Shown here one piece after another: positions 5,200-9,963 of a DNA stretch of 9,963 bases; position 1 is the first letter of the stretch; every line of letters begins with the position of its first letter. The translations under genes were made by a program, and so were the position numbers. The DNA is from JAAOZN01 sp964421575 (GTDB lineage Archaea; Thermoproteota; Nitrososphaeria; Nitrososphaerales; JAAOZN01). Below the pieces are notes generated by a model. It searched no databases, was not told the origin of the DNA, and saw only the letters and a list, made by a program, of their open reading frames with translations. The stretch is from the NCBI GenBank assembly GCA_964421575.1, contig CAYQXI010000018.1:1-9963 (forward strand), read 5' to 3'.

Positions 5200-6228
5200 A
5201 TGGGAGTAGACTTAGGCGATATAGTGCCAAAAAGGAGGCTTAAGCTTGAGGAGCTCCGAGGCTGCATACTCGCTGTAGATGCGTATAACGCCCTCTACCA
5301 GTTCTTGGCTGTGATACGTGGTGAGCAAGGTGAGCCACTTAGGGATAGAAGCGGGAGGGTTACGAGCCACCTCAGCGGGCTCTTTTACCGAAACGTAAAC
5401 CTACTATCCTTGGGGATCAAGCTGATCTATATCTTAGACGGTCAGCCCCCAAGCCTCAAGGCTGCTGAGATAGCGCGTAGGAGGCGTGTTAAGGAGGAGG
5501 CTGCTCTCAAGTATGCTGAGGCTGTTGCTAGGGGGGATTATGAGGCTGCGAAAAGGTATGCGCAGCTGACCTCAATCATTAAAGACTATATGGTTGAAGA
5601 TACCAAGACGCTTCTTAGTCTTATGGGGATACCTTGGGTTGAGGCTCCTTCTGAAGGTGAAGCGACCGCAGCCCACCTAACTAAGATAGGTGTTGCCACG
5701 CATACTGCAAGCCAAGACTATGATTCCCTTCTATTCGGTGCACCGCGCCTTGTGAGGAACGTAACGATTTCTGGTAGGAGGAAGCTTCCGAACAAGCCGG
5801 TTTACATCGAGATCGAGCCCGAAGAGATCACGCTTCAGAGTGTTTTGAGCGAGCTCGGCATATCTAGAGAGCAGCTCGTAGATTTAGGCATACTAGTAGG
5901 CACGGACTTTAACCCAGATGGGTTTAAGGGTATTGGTCCGGCTAAGGCGCTGAAGTATATCAAGCAGTATGGTAGGCTTGAAAACATACCCGAGATCAAA
6001 GATGCTTTGGCTGAAATAGATTACGAGGCTATCAGATCGATCTTTCTGAACCCAAAGGTCACCTCTAAGATCGAGGTCAAATGGGGTAAGGTTGATGAAG
6101 AGGGCATCATAGACTTCCTCTGCGGCGAGCACAACTTCTCAGAGGAGCGTGTTAGATCGGCTTTAAATAAGCTGAAAGAAGCCGAAGAAAAGGCGTCTGA
6201 AACGCTCGAGCGCTGGTTCAGTTCTTAG
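5200..6228 (+). CDS. fen: Flap endonuclease 1 (FEN1/XPG family)
   Basis: This 342-residue, typical-length structure-specific nuclease removes 5' flaps during Okazaki-fragment maturation and long-patch base excision repair. The N-terminus MGVDLGDIVP is canonical and fixes the start. All seven acidic metal ligands are in place: D27 (AVDAYNALYQF), D80 (ILDGQPP), E152 and E154 (PSEGEA), D173 and D175 (SQDYDS) and D236 (GTDFNPDG). A helix-hairpin-helix-like KGIGPAKALKYIKQYG follows at about 243-258. The C-terminal SETLERWF (333-340) is a PCNA-interacting motif in which the usual first Gln is replaced by Ser. No Shine-Dalgarno lies in the right place. The TATA-like box about 29 nt upstream suggests a leaderless mRNA. 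The gene leads a same-strand run with PCMT (13 bp downstream) and the membrane protease. Confidence 0.97.
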   Translation: MGVDLGDIVPKRRLKLEELRGCILAVDAYNALYQFLAVIRGEQGEPLRDRSGRVTSHLSGLFYRNVNLLSLGIKLIYILDGQPPSLKAAEIARRRRVKEEAALKYAEAVARGDYEAAKRYAQLTSIIKDYMVEDTKTLLSLMGIPWVEAPSEGEATAAHLTKIGVATHTASQDYDSLLFGAPRLVRNVTISGRRKLPNKPVYIEIEPEEITLQSVLSELGISREQLVDLGILVGTDFNPDGFKGIGPAKALKYIKQYGRLENIPEIKDALAEIDYEAIRSIFLNPKVTSKIEVKWGKVDEEGIIDFLCGEHNFSEERVRSALNKLKEAEEKASETLERWFSS

Positions 6229-6241
6229 ATGTGAATAAAAG

Positions 6242-6916
6242 TTGGGTAGATTGAAGCCCTTTGAGGAGCAGAGGCGAATACTCGTCAAAAACCTCAAGGA
6301 AGAGGGTCTCATAAGATCACAGGAGGTTGAAGCCGCCTTCCTAAAGGTGCCTAGGGAGCGGTTCGTCTGGCCCGATCAAGTGGAGAATGCTTACCTAGAC
6401 ACACCCCTACCACTCGGTGGAACGATGCAGACTATCTCAGCACCCCATATGGTGGCTATTATGCTCGAGGAGCTCGAGCTCAAAAGAGGTCATAAGGTTC
6501 TGGAGGTAGGGTGTGGAAGCGGCTACTCCGCCGCGCTTATGGCTGAAATCGTCGGCCCAGAGGGGCTTGTGGTCTCGATTGAGCGTATCCCGGAGCTTGT
6601 CGAGTTCGCTTCACGCAATCTTAGCTCTCTTGGCTACGATAAGGTGGTGAAGGTTGTTCTGGGTGATGGCTGCCTAGGTTATCCACCGAGGTCAGAGGAA
6701 GAATTATATGATCGGGTTGTGGTGACAGCAGCAGCTTCCACTATACCAAAATACCTTAAGAAGCAGACGAAGCAAGGTGGAATACTTCTGATACCGGTAG
6801 GCGGCCCGTGGTCACAGACGCTAAAGAAACTGGTGAAGATTTCGGCAGATAAGTTTGATGTTAGAGATGTAACGGAATGCGTGTTTGTGCCCTTGATCGA
6901 ACCAGAGGAGATTTAG
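6242..6916 (+). CDS. pcm: Protein-L-isoaspartate O-methyltransferase
   Basis: This 224-residue cytosolic enzyme uses S-adenosylmethionine to methylate isoaspartyl residues in ageing proteins, starting their repair. The family-specific LGGTMQTISAPHMVAIML (about 58-75) contains the isoaspartate-side signature TISAPHM. Motif I for SAM binding, LEVGCGSGYSAAL (87-99), follows, then the acidic end of strand 2 in VVSIERIPELV, VVLGDGCLGY as motif II, and GGILLIPVGG near the C-terminus. The length is normal. The start is uncertain: TTG 6242 gives the full frame and TTG 6251 would remove three residues. Neither has a strong Shine-Dalgarno sequence. It lies 13 bp after fen and is probably co-transcribed with it, bringing DNA and protein repair together. 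No ATG option exists without losing the N-terminal helix. Confidence 0.95.
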   Translation: MGRLKPFEEQRRILVKNLKEEGLIRSQEVEAAFLKVPRERFVWPDQVENAYLDTPLPLGGTMQTISAPHMVAIMLEELELKRGHKVLEVGCGSGYSAALMAEIVGPEGLVVSIERIPELVEFASRNLSSLGYDKVVKVVLGDGCLGYPPRSEEELYDRVVVTAAASTIPKYLKKQTKQGGILLIPVGGPWSQTLKKLVKISADKFDVRDVTECVFVPLIEPEEI

Positions 6917-6948
6917 CACAGCGCTTAAGAGGAGCTTCTCCAATGCTT

Positions 6949-6953
6949 AGGAG
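6949..6953 (+). promoter_or_regulatory. Shine-Dalgarno deciding the TTG start of the AN1-protease gene
   Basis: AGGAG ends 6 nt before TTG 6960. An in-frame TAG at 6948-6950 overlaps it, so no more upstream start is possible. A later start would lose the first zinc ligands. Confidence 0.6.
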
Positions 6954-6959
6954 TGGACA

Positions 6960-7748
6960 TTGTCTTGCCAAATCTGCGGAAAGGTTGAACCACTGCCCTA
7001 CAGATGTAGGTATTGTGGAGGTATCTTCTGCTCTGAGCACAGACTTCCCGAAAACCACAACTGCCCAGAACTCTGGTTGGCTAAGCCCCCGGTTGAGCGT
7101 TGGAGCGAATCTAGAAAAGAGAGAAGGATAGATTACATCCCAATTAAAAGAGGAGGTTTTCACTTAACCCGGCTAAGCTCCACCGAAGCAAAGCACTTCG
7201 CTTTGGCTTCGCTACTCGTTCTGCTCGTTGGGTTATCGTTAGCCGGTTGGCGCAGCGAGCTAAGAATCATGTCTGGAACAGGTTTAATCTTCTTAGCCTC
7301 GTTTATGCTGCACGAATTAGCACACCGTATAGCAGCAAGGAGACGTGGTCTTTGGGCTGAATTTAGGCTCGAGCCCTATGGTGCTCTCTTAACAGCGATA
7401 AGCGTTGTTTCGCCGCTGAAGATAATAGCTCCGGGTGCTGTGTTTGTCGTAGGCTCAGCCGGGCTTGATGTAATAGGTAGGGTTGCTTTAAGCGGTCCTT
7501 TGACTAACCTAATTCTTGTAGGCGTATTTTATGTGGCTCGGCTGCTTACACCACCCAACCTCTATTGGCTCGACCTTATTCTAGGGTACGGTATCTATGT
7601 AAACGCTATCATTGCGGTATTCAATCTTCTGCCCTTCTCAGCCCTAGATGGTCGGAAGGTTGTGATCTGGAATAAGGGGGTTTGGCTCGCGGTCTTCAGC
7701 CCCAGTCTTGTGATCCTGTTAGCCACTTTGGGTGGTTTTCTACCTTAG
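6960..7748 (+). CDS. AN1-type zinc finger fused to a site-2 protease (peptidase M50), membrane protein
   Basis: The protein has 262 residues. Residues 3-35 match the AN1 zinc-finger spacing exactly: C3-x2-C6-x9-C16-x2-C19-x4-C24-x2-H27-x5-H33-x-C35. A basic linker of about 40 residues leads into hydrophobic segments at about 80-97 and 105-117, then the zinc metalloprotease motif HELAH (118-122). Further hydrophobic stretches follow, including SGPLTNLILVGVFYV, then the second M50 motif NLLPFSALDG (222-231), which supplies the Asp ligand, and a final hydrophobic segment. Site-2 proteases cut substrates inside the membrane to release regulators. The AN1 finger would face the cytosol if the usual topology holds and could recruit substrates or partners. 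There is no separate PDZ or CBS domain. It is third in the fen-pcm run, 43 bp after pcm, and its stop overlaps the end of the convergent pseudogene. Confidence 0.93.
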   Translation: MSCQICGKVEPLPYRCRYCGGIFCSEHRLPENHNCPELWLAKPPVERWSESRKERRIDYIPIKRGGFHLTRLSSTEAKHFALASLLVLLVGLSLAGWRSELRIMSGTGLIFLASFMLHELAHRIAARRRGLWAEFRLEPYGALLTAISVVSPLKIIAPGAVFVVGSAGLDVIGRVALSGPLTNLILVGVFYVARLLTPPNLYWLDLILGYGIYVNAIIAVFNLLPFSALDGRKVVIWNKGVWLAVFSPSLVILLATLGGFLP

Positions 7749-8090
7749 ACGAGAAGCATCTCATAGGCTGCAATGATCTTTTAAATGTGTCGAATACCAG
7801 CCCCAAAATTTCGTGTCACCACACCAAGCAGAGGCTGGTCGTCTGCTTCGCCTAACACAACGGGTGTGTGGCACTCGCCTTAAGGAAGGGATATGAAGCA
7901 CTCTGATACGCTCCTTCTGATGACAGTTCCGTCTGCTAAGGTGAAGTCGTGCTATCTGATCGGCTTGAGCCCTATGCTCTTCCAAACCTTTTCGGGTAGC
8001 AGTGTAGGTCGCTCCAATATCCACCAAGAAGCGGCCCTCCTCCTCACCTAAAGGGCCTTTAACCCTCTATCTCTCAGGAGATACAACTAT
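7745..8090 (-). pseudogene. Degraded clan AA (retropepsin-like) aspartic protease gene
   Basis: Reading the reverse strand across frames restores an aspartic protease of about 110 residues. First comes RVKGPLGEEEGRFLVDIGATYT (8066 to about 8000), where the catalytic motif is DIGA rather than DTGA. Next, after an extra base near 7976, comes IGLKPIR, an in-frame TAG (7952-7954), then HDFTLADGTVIRRSVSECFISLP, a TAA (7880-7882), and GECHTPVVLGEADDQPLLGVVT. After a second frameshift at about 7813 comes EILGLVFDTFKRSLQPM. A last shift then gives MLLV and a stop at 7745-7747. The order LVDxGA, LADGT, VLGExDDxPLLGVxTLEILGLVxD is typical of single-domain archaeal and bacterial clan AA proteases. A further TAG (8067-8069) interrupts the likely N-terminus, where ATA 8090 stands where a start could have been. 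Three stops plus three shifts rule out a single sequencing error. The remains overlap the end of the M50 gene. Confidence 0.85.
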
Positions 8091-8092
8091 GG

Positions 8093-8099
8093 TTATAAG
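8093..8099 (+). promoter_or_regulatory. Candidate TATA box for the PAC2-HD gene pair
   Basis: TTATAAG lies about 31-37 nt before ATG 8130, predicting a transcription start near 8120 and a very short leader. An inverted repeat at 8068-8083 lies just upstream. Confidence 0.45.
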
Positions 8100-8118
8100 T
8101 TAGAGGGGCGCATAAGGT

Positions 8119-8124
8119 GGTGAT
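8119..8124 (+). promoter_or_regulatory. Shine-Dalgarno deciding the PAC2 start
   Basis: GGTGAT matches the archaeal anti-SD. It lies 5 nt before ATG 8130 but only 2 nt before the in-frame GTG 8127, so it favours the ATG. Confidence 0.55.
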
Positions 8125-8129
8125 CAGTG

Positions 8130-8873
8130 ATGACCATTCAGATCAAGGTCTGGGATAGACCGACGCTCAAAGACCCTATACTGATCTGCGGTCTGCCCGG
8201 GAGTGGGTATGTTGCTAAGATCGCACTCGACTTTCTCGTAAGTGAGCTCAAATCTATTCCTCTTGCAACGATCTACTCATACAACCTCCCACCCCAAGTC
8301 TTGATTAGACCAGACGGCTCCGCTGAGCTCAGCAAGCACGAACTATCTTATGTGAAGGGGCAGAACGGCGATCTGCTCCTCTACACCGGGGATGCACAGC
8401 CCATAAACCCACAGGCTGAATACGAGCTCTCCAATAAGGTTCTGGACTTTGTTGCCGAATTTGGTGTTAAGAGAGTCTTCACGCTCGCAGCATACATCAC
8501 GGGCCAGTTCGTAAAGTCACCGAGGGTCTTTGGAACCGCCACTAACCAAGATCTGCTTAGGCTTCTCGTCCAAAACGGTGCGCTGGTTATGAGCGAAGGC
8601 ACGATCACAGGTATGAATGGGCTGATAATCGGTTTAGCCGCACTTAAAGGGATGGAGGGTGCATGCCTACTTGGAGAAACCTCTGGGTATGTTATGGATC
8701 CGAAGGCATCGCACGCGGTACTCTTGCTACTCAAGAAGCTGATAAAGCTCGACATTGACCTCACACCCTTAGAGGAGAGGGCTAAGCAAGGTGAAGTTCT
8801 AAGAAACATACTCGAGTCGATGAAGAAGGCTGCAGAAACACAACCAGAGAAGGATCTTGGATACATCAGCTAG
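8130..8873 (+). CDS. PAC2 family protein (proteasome assembly chaperone 2-like)
   Basis: This 247-residue cytosolic protein belongs to the PAC2 (DUF75) family, related to eukaryotic proteasome-assembly chaperone PAC2 and to archaeal PbaA/PbaB-type proteins. Signatures are ILICGLPGSGYVAKIALDFLV (about 17-37), NQDLLRLLVQNGALVMSEGTITGMNGLIIGLA, in which the GxxTGMNGLIIG core is diagnostic, and ACLLGETSGYVMDPKASHAVLLLLKKL. The last 30 residues are helical and charged and end in GYIS, which does not fit a strict HbYX tail. ATG 8130 is preferred over GTG 8127 by the GGTGAT spacing. It is followed after 18 bp by the HD gene and is probably co-transcribed with it. A direct role in proteasome assembly is not proven for most archaeal PAC2 paralogues. 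Confidence 0.93.
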   Translation: MTIQIKVWDRPTLKDPILICGLPGSGYVAKIALDFLVSELKSIPLATIYSYNLPPQVLIRPDGSAELSKHELSYVKGQNGDLLLYTGDAQPINPQAEYELSNKVLDFVAEFGVKRVFTLAAYITGQFVKSPRVFGTATNQDLLRLLVQNGALVMSEGTITGMNGLIIGLAALKGMEGACLLGETSGYVMDPKASHAVLLLLKKLIKLDIDLTPLEERAKQGEVLRNILESMKKAAETQPEKDLGYIS

Positions 8874-8891
8874 AGAGTTTAGGCGAGATCG

Positions 8892-9425
8892 TTGGAAGGC
8901 ATCTTAAAGGTTCTTTCGGCAGCCGGTAGGCTTAAGCAGATACCACGCACCGGCTGGGTAACTAAAGCGGATGTAAAAGACGCCGAATCCGTGGCTGATC
9001 ACACCTTTAGAGTCGGTCTTGCAACGATGATTCTCAGCGACCTACTCAATTTAGATACACTTAAAGCTGTCAGAATGGCGCTCATACACGACCTTGCTGA
9101 ATCCTATATTGGAGACCTCACACCTGAGCAAGTGAATGAAGGTTTGGATAAATCTTCGATGGAAGAGGAGGCTATGCTACACATCCTAAAGGATCTACCG
9201 GAGCAGATTCAGCCCATCTACCTCGAAGCTTGGAGAGAGTGGGTTAGTGGTAATAGTAGTGAAGCTAGGCTTGTGCGCGAGGTCGATGCGTTCGAGATGG
9301 CGTTGCAAGCCGAGGAGTACGCTCGAAGCGGCTTTGATCAGAGCAAGCTGGCTGAGTTTAAGCGGTCTGCTTCAGAACGCATTAAAAGTGGTGTGGTTAG
9401 GGATCTACTTGAGGTGTTGGGCTGA
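8892..9425 (+). CDS. HD-domain phosphohydrolase, YfbR/HDDC2-like 5'-nucleotidase
   Basis: This 177-residue soluble metal-dependent phosphohydrolase belongs to the HD superfamily and is closest in layout to the YfbR/HDDC2 5'-(deoxy)nucleotidases. The metal and catalytic residues are visible: H37 (ESVADHTFRVG), H66-D67 (ALIHDLAE), E70, D75 (YIGDLTP) and D132 (REVDAFEMALQAEEY). The length is about that of HDDC2. These enzymes remove the phosphate from nucleoside 5'-monophosphates in nucleotide-pool control. Substrate specificity is not readable here. The start is TTG 8892 with only a weak AGGCGAG ahead of it. No ATG is available before the N-terminal helix. It follows PAC2 on the same strand and ends 11 bp before the convergent EF-2 gene. 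Confidence 0.92.
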   Translation: MEGILKVLSAAGRLKQIPRTGWVTKADVKDAESVADHTFRVGLATMILSDLLNLDTLKAVRMALIHDLAESYIGDLTPEQVNEGLDKSSMEEEAMLHILKDLPEQIQPIYLEAWREWVSGNSSEARLVREVDAFEMALQAEEYARSGFDQSKLAEFKRSASERIKSGVVRDLLEVLG

Positions 9426-9436
9426 TAAGTTGTGTT

Positions 9437-9963
9437 CTACTCTTTATCGATGAACTCTTCTGCTCTAGGTGGCTCTTCGGGAAGCCCCTTCCTCTTCCTG
9501 ATCTCCCTTATCACACTCATCATCATCGAGCTTGGGACTGGAGACCAGCATTTGAAGTGTGTGTTCCAGATGGCTTTTCCAGCTGTTGCTCCCCGCATAA
9601 CCTCTGATAGGTCGAAGGTTTCAGAGGCTGGGATCTCACCCTCTATGATCGCCATCGTCTCCTTCTGCACAATATTCAAGGTCTTACCACGCTTAGAGGA
9701 TATGACGCTCGCAACCGCACCGATCATGTCAACAGGGCACTTAACCTCTATACCAAGCATAGGCTCGAGTAGAACGGGGTCTGCTGAGAGGATCGCACCT
9801 AAGATCGCCCTTCTGGTAGCCGGCATGAGCTGGGCGTAGGTTCTGTGCGCAGGGTCTTCGTGTGGAACAAAGTGATGCAGAATGACCTTGACGCCTCTTG
9901 TATATTCGTGGGCGAGTGCGCCAGTGATCATCACATCTACAAACCCGGCTCTGATCGAGTCTA
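9437..9963 (-). CDS. Translation elongation factor 2 (aEF-2), C-terminal part, 5' end cut by window
   Basis: The last 175 residues of the ribosomal translocase GTPase aEF-2 lie here. The frame enters from the right edge as DSIRAGFVDVMITGALAHEY and stops at TAG 9437-9439. This part covers domain IV and domain V. The loop that carries diphthamide in most archaea and eukaryotes reads HEDPAHRTYAQ; the modifiable His is present (codon 9845-9847) but is followed by Arg-Thr rather than the common Arg-Gly. EPMLGIEVKCPVDMIGAVASVISSKRG is the domain V fold, and SETFDLSEVMRGATAGKA is the conserved C-terminal element. The protein ends in EEFIDKE. The GTPase domain is outside the window. The gene converges on the HD gene with 11 bp between stops, without a clear terminator. 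Confidence 0.95.
   Translation of the reverse strand, partial: DSIRAGFVDVMITGALAHEYTRGVKVILHHFVPHEDPAHRTYAQLMPATRRAILGAILSADPVLLEPMLGIEVKCPVDMIGAVASVISSKRGKTLNIVQKETMAIIEGEIPASETFDLSEVMRGATAGKAIWNTHFKCWSPVPSSMMMSVIREIRKRKGLPEEPPRAEEFIDKE

Noticed and set aside
6861..7163. Overlapping ORFs on both strands at the pcm/AN1-protease junction
   Set aside because: Both true genes have complete family motifs here, and the extra ORFs overlap them out of frame.
7761..8027. Intact 88-codon reverse ORF starting MVDIGATYT
   Set aside because: Only its first ~18 residues are protease-like. Past the frameshift near 7976 it reads a nonsense frame while the protease similarity continues in other frames, so it is part of the pseudogene and not a gene.
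1..9963. CRISPR arrays, insertion sequences, integrases, toxin-antitoxin or defence modules
   Set aside because: No regularly spaced repeats, transposase or recombinase motifs, terminal inverted repeats or known defence domains were seen on either strand.

Overview
The window comes from an archaeon, most likely a TACK-superphylum lineage close to Nitrososphaeria/Aigarchaeota. That placement is an inference from gene content and protein style (thermosome, Cdc48, archaeal FEN1 with a C-terminal PIP-like motif, aEF1B, aEF-2, PAC2 protein); no 16S rRNA gene is present. TTG is an unusually common start: six of the thirteen intact or window-truncated genes appear to use it. Several genes have a TATA-like box about 25-35 nt from the start codon, as expected for leaderless or short-leader transcripts.

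Layout. 1-301 (-): 5' end of a thermosome subunit, divergent from a two-HTH ArsR-like regulator at 373-1047 (+). 1048-1278 carries no gene, only two small hairpins. 1279-1488 (-): small zinc-ribbon protein with a basic tail. 1702-2172 (+): a four-knuckle zinc protein (HVO_2753-like) followed by elongation factor aEF1B. 2230-4422 (+): Cdc48/VCP-type double AAA+ ATPase, then a small winged-helix protein (4468-4695). 4697-5140 (-): zinc-ribbon protein of unknown family, divergent from a FEN1 - PCMT - AN1/site-2-protease gene run (5200-7748, +). 7745-8090 (-): a gap that holds the wreck of a clan AA (retropepsin-like) aspartic protease gene. 8130-9425 (+): PAC2-family protein and an HD-domain nucleotidase. 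9437-9963 (-): 3' end of elongation factor 2.

Theme. Much of the segment concerns protein quality control: chaperonin, Cdc48 unfoldase ending in a proteasome-docking HbYX-like tail (Phe-Tyr-Thr), isoaspartate repair, an intramembrane protease, a proteasome-assembly-chaperone-like PAC2 protein and a dead aspartic protease. Translation factors (aEF1B, EF-2) and the replication/repair nuclease FEN1 are interleaved. The most useful second-look items are the pseudogene, the paired AGATA/TATCT inverted repeats at the cdc48 promoter, the two divergent gene pairs that each seem to share one TATA box, the AN1-S2P fusion and the unassigned zinc-ribbon proteins. I saw no CRISPR array, transposon, tRNA or obviously new multi-gene system.
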